Of a stretch of DNA of 64,000 nucleotides, positions 25,180-33,028 are shown piece by piece. Position 1 is the first letter of the stretch. Every line of letters starts with the position of its first letter. Source of the DNA: Achromobacter kerstersii (GTDB lineage: Bacteria > Pseudomonadota > Gammaproteobacteria > Burkholderiales > Burkholderiaceae_B). The notes under the pieces are model-generated. The model ran no database searches and was not told the origin of the DNA. It saw only the letters and a program-made list of their open reading frames with translations. Both the position numbers and the translations under genes were made by a program. The stretch covers positions 62,001-126,000 of the forward strand of contig NZ_CADIJQ010000010.1 of NCBI RefSeq assembly GCF_902859595.1. Direction: 5' to 3'.

Positions 25180-26475
25180 TCAGGAACGCGCCACCGCGCC
25201 GCCTGCCGTCATCGGCTCGGCGCGACGCGCCTGCACCGCGATCCATTGCGCCAGGAAGGCCGCGGCTGTGAACGCCACGCCAGCGCCCACCCACGGACCC
25301 TGCCGCATGCCGGCGTCCAGCAGCAAACCAAACGCCAGCGGCCCCAGCGCCGAGCCCACGTCCATGCCCGAATACACCAAGCCGTAAACAGAACCCGTCG
25401 ACCCCTTGGGCGTGACGCGGCGGATCAGCATGTCGCGCGACGGCGCGGCCACGCCCGAGCAGAAGCCGGCCAGCGCCACCACCGGCGCGGCAAACGCGGC
25501 CGGCACCAGACCCAGCGCCAGCACCACGAGCGTCAGGCCCGCCAGAATCAACGCCACCATCACCGTGCGTTCGGTGCGCGGGTTGGCCGACACCAGGAAG
25601 CCGCCCGCCGCCATGCCCACGGCCGACGCCACCATGTAGCCGGACAAGGCCGAACTGGCGGCCACCTTGGACAAGTCGTACAGCTGGCCCAACAGCGGAA
25701 TCGTGTAGTTCTGCACCGACGACAGCGCAATCGACGTGCACGCAAAGAACAGGAACGCGCCCCACAACGCCGGCTTGGACAGCAAAGTGCTCAACGTGGT
25801 CAGCACACCTTCCTGCGGTTTGGCGGCGGCCGGCTTGGCGGATTTGGCGTCCGGCTGAACATCCAGCGGCGACGGGCCGCCGATGAGATTACGGCCGATC
25901 ACCGTCAGCAGCAGCACCGCCGCCACCAAGCCCGCCGCGCTATAGGCCGCCACGCGCCAGTCGGCCAGCAAAGTGATGGTGGTGATGAAGACCGGCGTCA
26001 GCGCCCAGCCCAGGTTGCCCGTCAGCCCGTGCGCCGAAAACGCATGGCCCAGACGCGGCGCGGTAATCCGATGGTTGATGATGGAATAGTCTGCCGGATG
26101 GAACACCGAATTGCCGATGCCGCCCACCACGGCCGCGGTCACCAGCATCGTGTAGCCCGTGGCCGACCCGATCAGCAGGCCCGACACCACAAAGCACGCC
26201 AGCCCGAACCACAGCACCGGCCGCGCGCCGATGCGGTCCACCACAAAACCCGATGACGCCTGGCCGATGCCCGACACCACATAGAACGTGGACACCAGCA
26301 AGCCCAGCCGGGCGAAGTCCAGCCCGAACTCGTTGCCCAGCGATACGTACAGGGAAGGCAAGACCAATTGAAAGAAATGCGACGAGGCGTGCGCAACGCC
26401 AATCAGCAGGATGATTTTCCAGTCGCGCCGGCGGACGTCGGCATCCGAAGGCATAGGGGTGGCAGCGGTGTTCAT
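25180..26475 (-). CDS. MFS transporter
   Basis: A 431-residue, 12-helix major facilitator. Visible features are the RRDWKIILLIGVAHASSHFFQLVLPSLY start, the TM2-3 region SGFVVDRIGARPVLWFG, and a long central cytoplasmic loop (about residues 205-230) with Lys/Pro-rich sequence. The first helix resembles the fosmidomycin-resistance (Fsr) branch, but the substrate is not determinable. I chose the ATG at 26475; the upstream open frame is low-complexity and lacks a ribosome site. No regulator is adjacent. Confidence 0.88.
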   Translation of the reverse strand: MNTAATPMPSDADVRRRDWKIILLIGVAHASSHFFQLVLPSLYVSLGNEFGLDFARLGLLVSTFYVVSGIGQASSGFVVDRIGARPVLWFGLACFVVSGLLIGSATGYTMLVTAAVVGGIGNSVFHPADYSIINHRITAPRLGHAFSAHGLTGNLGWALTPVFITTITLLADWRVAAYSAAGLVAAVLLLTVIGRNLIGGPSPLDVQPDAKSAKPAAAKPQEGVLTTLSTLLSKPALWGAFLFFACTSIALSSVQNYTIPLLGQLYDLSKVAASSALSGYMVASAVGMAAGGFLVSANPRTERTVMVALILAGLTLVVLALGLVPAAFAAPVVALAGFCSGVAAPSRDMLIRRVTPKGSTGSVYGLVYSGMDVGSALGPLAFGLLLDAGMRQGPWVGAGVAFTAAAFLAQWIAVQARRAEPMTAGGAVARS

Positions 26476-26644
26476 TGCAGAAGGCCGCGGGCAGCGGCGG
26501 AAGGCGCCCGCCAAAGGCGGTGCAAGGTTGTCTCCGGCAACGTCCGGAAGAACCGGGCGTTGTGTGCTTGGCGACGTGGTCCGGCGGGCCGGCCGATCGC
26601 TCTTGGAATATCTCGGCGGCCGTGTTGCGCGAGCCGGGCCGCCG

Positions 26645-26675
26645 GGGTGTTGCAAAACCAAGGGTGTTGCAAAAC
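26645..26675. repeat. Direct repeat of GGGTGTTGCAAAAC
   Basis: Two exact 14-bp copies (26645-26658 and 26662-26675) are spaced 17 bases start to start. They lie in the 240-bp gap between pgsA and the MFS gene, about 170-200 bases upstream of the MFS start. The remaining gap (26476-26640) shows no gene or other site I can support. Confidence 0.6.
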
Positions 26676-26706
26676 AAACATGGCCAGTACTTTCGTACCA
26701 GCCATG
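26667..26706 (-). terminator. Intrinsic terminator of pgsA
   Basis: Ten bases after the pgsA stop, the minus strand forms a 12-bp stem with a GAAA tetraloop (CATGGCTGGTAC/GTACTGGCCATG, two G-U pairs in RNA), followed by the T-rich tail TTTGTTTTG. The tail runs into the direct repeat described separately. Confidence 0.8.
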
Positions 26707-26715
26707 GAGATGCAT

Positions 26716-27288
26716 TTACAGCGCTTTCTCGCGGATGGCGGGCCAGGCGCGTTGCAGGTAATACAGCATCGACCAGACCGTCAGCACCGCCGCCACGATA
26801 ATCAGCACATCACCCAACAGCTTGGTGCTGATGCCGTAGACCGGCTGGTTGTACAGCAGGCACGGAATCGCAACCATTTGGGCGGCGGTTTTGAATTTGC
26901 CCAGGCGGTGCACGGCCACGCTGGCGCTGGCGCCGATCTTGGCCATCCATTCGCGCAATGCCGAAATAGTGATTTCGCGGCCGATGATGATCAGCGAAAT
27001 GAAGGCGTCGACGCGGCTCAAGTCCAGCAGGACGATCAGCGCCGCGCACACCATCAGCTTGTCGGCAACCGGGTCCAGGAACGCGCCAAAGGCCGAGGTC
27101 TGGTTCCAGCGGCGGGCCAGCCAGCCGTCGAACCAGTCGGTCAGCGCCGCGATGATGAATGCCCAAGCGGCAAAGCTGTCACGCGTGGGAACCGACATCC
27201 AGCTCTCGGGCAGGTAGAACAGCCCGACCACCAGAGGAATCATGGCGATGCGCAGCCATGTCAGGATAATGGGTACGTTAATTGGCAT
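26716..27288 (-). CDS. pgsA: CDP-diacylglycerol-glycerol-3-phosphate 3-phosphatidyltransferase (PgsA)
   Basis: A 190-residue integral membrane enzyme that makes phosphatidylglycerol phosphate. The CDP-alcohol phosphotransferase signature D-G-x2-A-R-x8-G-x3-D-x3-D spans residues 54-76 (DGWLARR...GAFLDPVADK). The NVPIILTWLRI start and several hydrophobic helices match the family, as does the length. It lies 86 bases downstream of uvrC on the same strand, the conserved uvrC-pgsA order of proteobacteria, and ends at a clear terminator. Confidence 0.97.
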   Translation of the reverse strand: MPINVPIILTWLRIAMIPLVVGLFYLPESWMSVPTRDSFAAWAFIIAALTDWFDGWLARRWNQTSAFGAFLDPVADKLMVCAALIVLLDLSRVDAFISLIIIGREITISALREWMAKIGASASVAVHRLGKFKTAAQMVAIPCLLYNQPVYGISTKLLGDVLIIVAAVLTVWSMLYYLQRAWPAIREKAL

Positions 27289-27374
27289 AGTGTCCGTATG
27301 CTACATCAGCCGGGTGACACTGGCTGTATCGAAGCCTTGGCATGACCGCCCGCTGGCCGCATGGGCGAATCGGG

Positions 27375-29204
27375 CTACCCACGCAGCGCCTCGTAAATGC
27401 GTTCGGCCAAATCCTGGGAAATGCCATCCACCGACGCCAGATCTTCGATGCTGGCCGAGGCCACGCCCGAAAATCCGCCGAAACGGGCCAACAAACGTTG
27501 ACGCCGCCGCGCGCCCACGCCTTCAATTTCCTCCAACCGCGACACATTGCGCGTCTTGGCGCGCCGTGCTCGCATGCCGGTGATGGCGAAACGGTGGGCT
27601 TCGTCGCGCACCTGGGCGATCAGCATCAGCGCGGCAGACTCGCCGCCCAGCGCCACCGGGGGCCTTTCGTCGGCGAACACCAGCGTTTCCAGGCCTACCT
27701 TGCGCCCTTCTCCCTTGGCCACGCCCACCAGCGTCTGGATGTCCAACCCCAACTCCACGAACACCTTGCGGGCCACTTCGACCTGGCCCTTGCCGCCATC
27801 GATCAGCACCAGGCCCGGCATTGGCGCGTCACCATCCGCCACCTTGGCGAAACGGCGCGTCAGCACCTGGCGCATGGCGGCGTAGTCGTCGCCCGGGGTG
27901 ATGCCCGCAATGTTGTAACGGCGGTACAGGGATGGCTGCATGTCGTGGTGTTCGAACACCACACAGGATGCCTGCGTCGCTTCGCCCGCCGTATGGCTGA
28001 TGTCGAAACATTCGATGCGCAACGCGTCCAGCGCGGCTTCATCGGTATCCAGGTCCAGCGCTTCGGCCAGCGCCAAGGTGCGGCCGGCGCGGGCGCCCGA
28101 TTCGGTCAAGGCGCGGGCCAGCGCCATTTCGGCATTCTTGCCCGCCTGTTCCAGCCACGACCGGCGCGCGCCCTGAGGACGCGTCAACAAGCGCGACGGG
28201 CGGCCACCCGCCTGTTCGACCAGCAGACCGATCAGGTCAGGGTCGGGCAAGGCGTGGGAACAGACCAGCACGGGCGGCATGGCGTTGTCGGTGTAATGCT
28301 GCGCCACGAAGGCTTCCAGCACTTGCGGCGCGGCCTCGCCCTCGGCGTGCGTCGGAAAGAAGGGCTTGTCGCCCAAGTGGCGGCCGCCGCGCACCATCGC
28401 CAGGTTGACGCAGACTTTGCCGCCCGCCACCGCCACGGCAATGATGTCGGTGTCTTCGCCGCTGGTGTTCTCCATGGTCTGCTGATGCAGCACGCGCGCC
28501 AGCGATCCCATCTGGTCTCGCAGCGCCGCGGCTTCTTCAAAGCGGAGTTCACCCGCCGCCTGCTGCATGCGGGCTTCGATTTCGCCCATGACTTCCTTGG
28601 CCTCGCCATTCAGAAAGCGCACGGCGCGCTGCACGTCGCGTTCGTACTCGGCGGCCTCGATGGCGCCCACGCACGGCGCCGAGCAACGCCCGATCTGATG
28701 TAGCAGACAGGGCCGCGAGCGGTTGGCGAAGACGGTGTCTTCACAGGTGCGCAGCCGGAAGACCTTTTGCAGGATCTGGATGGTTTCGCGCACCGCCCAG
28801 GCGTTGGGAAACGGGCCGAAATACTGGCCGCGCTTGTTCGTTGCGCCCCGGTAGTAGGCGATGCGCGGCCATTCGTGGCCGGTGATCAGCAGGTAGGGAT
28901 AAGACTTGTCGTCGCGAAACAGGATGTTGTAGCGCGGCTTCAGGCTCTTGATGAGGTTGTTTTCCAGGATCAGCGCTTCGGCTTCCGAGCGCGTGACGGT
29001 GACCTCCAGCCGCGCCACCTTCGACACCATCTGGGCGATACGGGGGCTGGCTAGGTTCTTCTGGAAATACGACGAGACGCGCTTCTTCAGGTCGCGCGCC
29101 TTGCCGACATACATGACTTCACCGGCCGCATCCAGGTGCCGGTAGACACCTGGAAGATGCGGCAGATCAGCCAGGAACGATTTGAGATTGAAGTCGTCGG
29201 GCAT
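27375..29204 (-). CDS. uvrC: Excinuclease ABC subunit C (UvrC)
   Basis: The 609-residue nuclease subunit of nucleotide excision repair, cutting on both sides of a lesion. Domains in order: GIY-YIG (about residues 11-90; PGVYRHLDAAGEVMYVGKA), a Cys-containing region (CLLHQIGRCSAPC), UVR motif, the RNase H-like C-terminal nuclease (CFDISHTAGEATQASCVVFE; LVLIDGGKGQV), and a helix-hairpin-helix pair at the end. The ATG at 29204 lies inside the end of nagZ, giving a 38-bp overlap. Confidence 0.97.
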   Translation of the reverse strand: MPDDFNLKSFLADLPHLPGVYRHLDAAGEVMYVGKARDLKKRVSSYFQKNLASPRIAQMVSKVARLEVTVTRSEAEALILENNLIKSLKPRYNILFRDDKSYPYLLITGHEWPRIAYYRGATNKRGQYFGPFPNAWAVRETIQILQKVFRLRTCEDTVFANRSRPCLLHQIGRCSAPCVGAIEAAEYERDVQRAVRFLNGEAKEVMGEIEARMQQAAGELRFEEAAALRDQMGSLARVLHQQTMENTSGEDTDIIAVAVAGGKVCVNLAMVRGGRHLGDKPFFPTHAEGEAAPQVLEAFVAQHYTDNAMPPVLVCSHALPDPDLIGLLVEQAGGRPSRLLTRPQGARRSWLEQAGKNAEMALARALTESGARAGRTLALAEALDLDTDEAALDALRIECFDISHTAGEATQASCVVFEHHDMQPSLYRRYNIAGITPGDDYAAMRQVLTRRFAKVADGDAPMPGLVLIDGGKGQVEVARKVFVELGLDIQTLVGVAKGEGRKVGLETLVFADERPPVALGGESAALMLIAQVRDEAHRFAITGMRARRAKTRNVSRLEEIEGVGARRRQRLLARFGGFSGVASASIEDLASVDGISQDLAERIYEALRG

Positions 29205-30225
29205 TCTGATAGCGGCTTTCAGCCTGCAAGGTGTCCCAGTCGGGCGCATCGAAACGCGGCATGAGGCGGCGGATGCGTTCAACCGATTCGGGAGCATGGT
29301 CGAACTTCAGGCGCGACAGCAGATCGTCGGCCAGATCGGGGCGGTTGCACACCAGCACCATATCGCAACCGGCGCGCAGCGCGGCGTTGGCGCGGTCCAG
29401 GATGTCGCCCGCAACCGATGCGCCTTCCATCGTCAGGTCGTCCGAGAACACCACGCCGTCATAGCCCAGGCGCTTGCGCAGAATGTCCTGCACCCAGCGC
29501 TTGGAGAACCCGGCGGGATGCTTGTCGACCTTGGGGTAGATCACGTGCGCGGGCATCACGGACGGCAGCACGGCGTCGCCCAGCCAGGCGTACGGCGCGG
29601 CGTCGTCCTTCAGGATGTCGTCCAGGCCGCGCGGGTCCACGGGGATTTCGTGGTGCGAATCCGCGCCCACAAAACCATGGCCCGGGAAGTGCTTGCCGCA
29701 AGCCGACATGCCGGCCAGCGCCAAACCCTGAACCAGGGCGCGCGACAGCATCGTCACCACGCGCGGGTCGGAATGGAAGGCGCGATTGCCGATGACTTTG
29801 CTGACGCCGTAATCCAGATCGAGCACGGGCGTGAAGCTCATGTCCACCCCGCAGGCGCGCAGCTCGGCGGCCAGCACATAGCCGGCTTCGGTCGCCAGGC
29901 GCATGGCCTGAAGGGGGTCGCGGTCCCACAGCGCGCCCAGGTCGCGCATCGCGGGCAAGGCAGTGAAACCGTCTTCGCGGAAGCGCTGCACGCGGCCGCC
30001 TTCGTGATCCACCAGGATCAGCAGCGGTTCCTTGCGGGCTTTGTGAATCTGGCGAGTCAGCTTGGTCAGCTGCTTGCGGCTTTCGAAATTGCGGGCGAAA
30101 AGAATCACGCCGCCGACCAGCGGATGGCGCAGGCGCGTCTTCTCTTCTTTTGTCAGCGTGAAGCCCGCCACGTCGACCATCACGGGGCCGGGGGGCAGGC
30201 CACCCTTGGATTTCTTCTTGGCCAT
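29167..30225 (-). CDS. nagZ: Beta-N-acetylhexosaminidase (NagZ)
   Basis: A 352-residue glycoside hydrolase family 3 enzyme that removes N-acetylglucosamine from recycled peptidoglycan fragments in the cytoplasm. The family signature KHFPGHGFVGADSHHEIP carries the catalytic His and Asp loop; ILVDHEGGRVQRF, SFTPVLDLDY and VFSDDLTMEGAS are also present. I chose the ATG at 30225 (MAKKKSK) over a long upstream in-frame stretch that overlaps acpS. Its products feed AmpR-type beta-lactamase control where that exists. Its 3' end overlaps uvrC by 38 bases. Confidence 0.95.
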   Translation of the reverse strand: MAKKKSKGGLPPGPVMVDVAGFTLTKEEKTRLRHPLVGGVILFARNFESRKQLTKLTRQIHKARKEPLLILVDHEGGRVQRFREDGFTALPAMRDLGALWDRDPLQAMRLATEAGYVLAAELRACGVDMSFTPVLDLDYGVSKVIGNRAFHSDPRVVTMLSRALVQGLALAGMSACGKHFPGHGFVGADSHHEIPVDPRGLDDILKDDAAPYAWLGDAVLPSVMPAHVIYPKVDKHPAGFSKRWVQDILRKRLGYDGVVFSDDLTMEGASVAGDILDRANAALRAGCDMVLVCNRPDLADDLLSRLKFDHAPESVERIRRLMPRFDAPDWDTLQAESRYQNARRLQSQIVPG

Positions 30226-30278
30226 GAGGCTGTCCTTGTGTCTAGATATGGCAAGCCGGCACCGCGCAAGGCGGAGGC

Positions 30279-30710
30279 TCAGGGCTTGCGTTCGACCACC
30301 ACATACGCGGCGGCCATGTCGGATTCGTCGGTGATGGATACATGCGCCGCGCCGAAACGCTGCGTGTACCAGTCGAGCAGCTCGGGCGCGATGACGAGTA
30401 CCGGGCGTCCGCCCGGCGCATTCAGCGTTTGCACGCGCCGCCACGTCATGGGCATGCGCATGCCCAGGCCGATCGCTTTGGAAAAGGCTTCTTTGGCGGC
30501 AAAGCGCGTGGCCAGAAAGCGCAGGCCGCGCACCGGGTCGCGGGCGCGGCGCGCATGGAATTTCTGCAACTCTTCCACGCCTAAAATCTTTTCGGCGAAG
30601 CGGTCGCCGTGGCGTTCCAATGCGCGCTCGATGCGGTCGATGCGCAGCAAGTCCATGCCGATGCCGGCGATGGCGCCAGCGGGCGCGGGGGTCTTGGGCG
30701 TGTCAGACAT
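30279..30710 (-). CDS. acpS: Holo-[acyl-carrier-protein] synthase (AcpS)
   Basis: A 143-residue AcpS that transfers 4'-phosphopantetheine from CoA to acyl carrier protein. Magnesium ligands lie in GIGMDLLRIDRIE and in FAAKEAFSKA; the C-terminal HVSITDESDMAAAYVVVE is typical. An ATG two codons upstream (30716) is an equally possible start. Gene order pdxJ-acpS is conserved in proteobacteria. Confidence 0.95.
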   Translation of the reverse strand: MSDTPKTPAPAGAIAGIGMDLLRIDRIERALERHGDRFAEKILGVEELQKFHARRARDPVRGLRFLATRFAAKEAFSKAIGLGMRMPMTWRRVQTLNAPGGRPVLVIAPELLDWYTQRFGAAHVSITDESDMAAAYVVVERKP

Positions 30711-30729
30711 GGGCATCAACCAAAAACAA

Positions 30730-30748
30730 CGCCGCCAAAAACGCGGCG
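30730..30748 (-). terminator. Weak hairpin between pdxJ and acpS
   Basis: On the minus strand CGCCGC, a GTTTTTG loop and GCGGCG form a 6-bp stem followed by TTGTTTTTGG. It could attenuate transcription between pdxJ and acpS rather than end it fully. Confidence 0.35.
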
Positions 30749-30773
30749 CGGGGTTTCATCATCCAGCCTGCCG

Positions 30774-31514
30774 TCACAGGCCGCGCAGCGCTTGCAGCCG
30801 GGCCTGCACCATCAGCGCTTTCATGTCGCGCACCGCCTTTTCCCAGCCATCAAACACCGCCTGCGCCACGATGGCGTGGCCGATGTTCAGCTCGGAAATA
30901 CCGTCAATGGCGGCAATGGGCGATACGTTGCCCACATGCAGGCCGTGTCCGGCGTTCACGCGCAGGCCATGGCGCAAGCCTTCGGTGACGGCCAGGCGGA
31001 TGCGCTGCAACTCGGCCTGGGCGGCGTCGCCCTGGGCTTCGGCGTAGGCGCCGGTATGCAGTTCGATGACCGTGGCGCCAGCCTTGGCCGCCGCGGCGAT
31101 CTGCACCGGGTCCGCGTCGATGAACAACGACACGCGAATACCGGCTTCGCGCAGCAAGGCCACGGCGTCCGTCACCGGCCCCATGGCGCCCGCCACTTCC
31201 AGGCCGCCCTCGGTCGTGAGCTCGGTACGCTTTTCAGGCACCAGGCAGACGTCGTTGGGTTTGACGGCGCAGGCAATTTCCAGCATTTCCGCCGTGATGG
31301 CGCATTCCAGATTCATGCGCGTGCGCAACTGCGGACGAATGGCGTAAACGTCCGCGTCTTGAATGTGGCGGCGGTCTTCACGCAGATGCAGCGTGATCAG
31401 GTCGGCGCCGGCGTCCTCCGCGCGCAGCGCGGCGGCCACCGGGTCCGGGTACACCGTATGGCGTTGTTGCCGCAACGTGGCAACGTGATCGATATTTACA
31501 CCAAGTTCTATCAT
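30774..31514 (-). CDS. pdxJ: Pyridoxine 5'-phosphate synthase (PdxJ)
   Basis: A 246-residue TIM-barrel enzyme that closes the pyridoxine ring from deoxyxylulose 5-phosphate and 3-amino-1-hydroxyacetone phosphate. Landmarks: the N-terminal ELGVNIDHVATLRQQR, DPVAAALRAEDAGADLITLHLREDRRHI, ECAITAEM, and NAGHGLHVGNV for phosphate binding. Length is normal. Its ATG overlaps the stop of the upstream outer-membrane efflux gene by four bases, so it may also be read through from the RND operon. Confidence 0.97.
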   Translation of the reverse strand: MIELGVNIDHVATLRQQRHTVYPDPVAAALRAEDAGADLITLHLREDRRHIQDADVYAIRPQLRTRMNLECAITAEMLEIACAVKPNDVCLVPEKRTELTTEGGLEVAGAMGPVTDAVALLREAGIRVSLFIDADPVQIAAAAKAGATVIELHTGAYAEAQGDAAQAELQRIRLAVTEGLRHGLRVNAGHGLHVGNVSPIAAIDGISELNIGHAIVAQAVFDGWEKAVRDMKALMVQARLQALRGL

Positions 31515-33028
31515 TGAGCGGTCGTCGTCACTTTGGTCGGTTCTTTCGTGGTTTCTTCCCAGCCGCCGCCCAACGCCTTGTAGAGCTCCACGCGGTTGAT
31601 CAGCGCGGCCAAACCGGTTTGCACCAGCGAAAGCTGGGCATTGAAGAAGTCTACCTGAGCGGTCTGCACTTGCAGGTAGCTGTCGATGCCATTGGTATAA
31701 CGCAGATTCGACAGTTCCAGCGTGCGCGAAGACGAATCCTGCAACGCGCGCTGCGCATCAAGCTGCGCGCCATACGTGGCTTCGCCCGCCAGCGCGTCCG
31801 ACACTTCGCGGAACGCCGTCTGGATGGTTTGCTCGTATTGAGCCACGGCGATGTTGTCGCGCGCCTTCGCCAGATTCAACCCTTCGCGGATGCTGCCACC
31901 CGCAAACAGCGGCGTCGTGATCGACGGCGAGAAGCTCCAGTACCCCTGGCCACCCTTGAACAGATCACCCAGCGACGGGCTGGCCACGCCCAGCAGGCCG
32001 GTCAGCGAAATCGTCGGGAAGAAAGCCGCGCGCGCCGCGCCGATATTGGCGTTGGCGGCCTTCAACTGGTTTTCTGCGGCCAGAATATCGGGCCGGCGCT
32101 CAAGCAGGTCAGACGGCAGGCCGGAAGGCACCGTCGCCAGCAACTGGTCGCGGCCGAACGTGGCGGGCTCGGGCAGGTTTTCCGGCAACGGCGTTCCCAC
32201 CAGCAGCACCAGCGCGTTCATGGCCTGCGCACGGGCGCGGGCCAATTGCGCCAGGTCAGACGACGCCGTATCCAGCAGCGACTTCGACTGGTTCAAATCC
32301 AGTTCCGACGCCACGCCGCCATCGAAACGGCGCTTGACGAGGTTGTAGGATTCCTGGCGCGAGGCCAGCGTGCGCTGCGTCAGGTCCAGCTGCACTTCGG
32401 CCGCGCGCAGGTTGAAGTACGACTGCGCCACGGAACCGACCAGCGTGATCTGCACGCTCTTTTGCGCCTGTTCGGTCGACAGATACTGCTGATACGCCGC
32501 TTCGGACAAATTGCGCAAACGGCCGAACAGATCGATTTCGAAGGTCGTCAGGCCGATACCGGCCTGATAGGAACTGGAAATCGAACTGGAATCGGGGCCG
32601 CCTGCCCGCATGTTGGCGGGCAAGTGCTGGCGCTGGCCCTGAATGCCGGCGCCGATGCTCGGCCACTGCGCGCCGCGCTGCACGCCGTACTGCGCACGCG
32701 CCTCTTCGACACGCTGCACGGCCACGCGCAAGTCGCGGTTGTTCTCAAGCGACAAGGCGATCAGGCTTTGCAGGCGCGGATCGCGGAAGAACTCGCGCCA
32801 GCCCAGGTCGGCCGCGGGCGTGCCGTCTTGCGGCATCACCGACGTCGATGGCTGCGTGCCCAGCGTTGAAGGGTTGTTGTACGCGCCGTACTGCACCTTG
32901 GGCTGGTCGGGCCACGCGCCCGTAACCGGCGCATCGGGGCGCTTGTAGTCAGGCGCCAGCGAGCAGCCGGCCAACGCCACCGCCACGAAGGCGGACAAAG
33001 CGGTCTGTTTGATCATCAGGGCTTTCAT
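31511..33028 (-). CDS. RND efflux outer-membrane lipoprotein (OprM/NodT family)
   Basis: A 505-residue OprM-like channel. The signal peptide ends in lipobox LAGCS (Cys22), after which two outer-membrane efflux repeats give the trimeric TolC-type barrel. Typical segments include DLGWREFFRDPRL, LRVAVQRVEEARAQYGVQR, and a C-terminal TGLAALINRVELYKALGGGWEE. It is the third gene of the adaptor-permease-channel operon; its ATG overlaps the permease stop by four bases. The set resembles MexAB-OprM and the AxyABM pump described in Achromobacter. Confidence 0.95.
   Translation of the reverse strand: MKALMIKQTALSAFVAVALAGCSLAPDYKRPDAPVTGAWPDQPKVQYGAYNNPSTLGTQPSTSVMPQDGTPAADLGWREFFRDPRLQSLIALSLENNRDLRVAVQRVEEARAQYGVQRGAQWPSIGAGIQGQRQHLPANMRAGGPDSSSISSSYQAGIGLTTFEIDLFGRLRNLSEAAYQQYLSTEQAQKSVQITLVGSVAQSYFNLRAAEVQLDLTQRTLASRQESYNLVKRRFDGGVASELDLNQSKSLLDTASSDLAQLARARAQAMNALVLLVGTPLPENLPEPATFGRDQLLATVPSGLPSDLLERRPDILAAENQLKAANANIGAARAAFFPTISLTGLLGVASPSLGDLFKGGQGYWSFSPSITTPLFAGGSIREGLNLAKARDNIAVAQYEQTIQTAFREVSDALAGEATYGAQLDAQRALQDSSSRTLELSNLRYTNGIDSYLQVQTAQVDFFNAQLSLVQTGLAALINRVELYKALGGGWEETTKEPTKVTTTAQ

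Noticed and set aside
26476..26715. tRNA or small gene between pgsA and the MFS gene
   Set aside because: No cloverleaf or GTTCGAATC-type T-arm is visible, and the open frames here are low-complexity with no ribosome site.
29182..31047. A 621-codon plus-strand open frame
   Set aside because: It runs antisense across nagZ, acpS and pdxJ, all of which show clear family motifs; it has no recognisable protein features.
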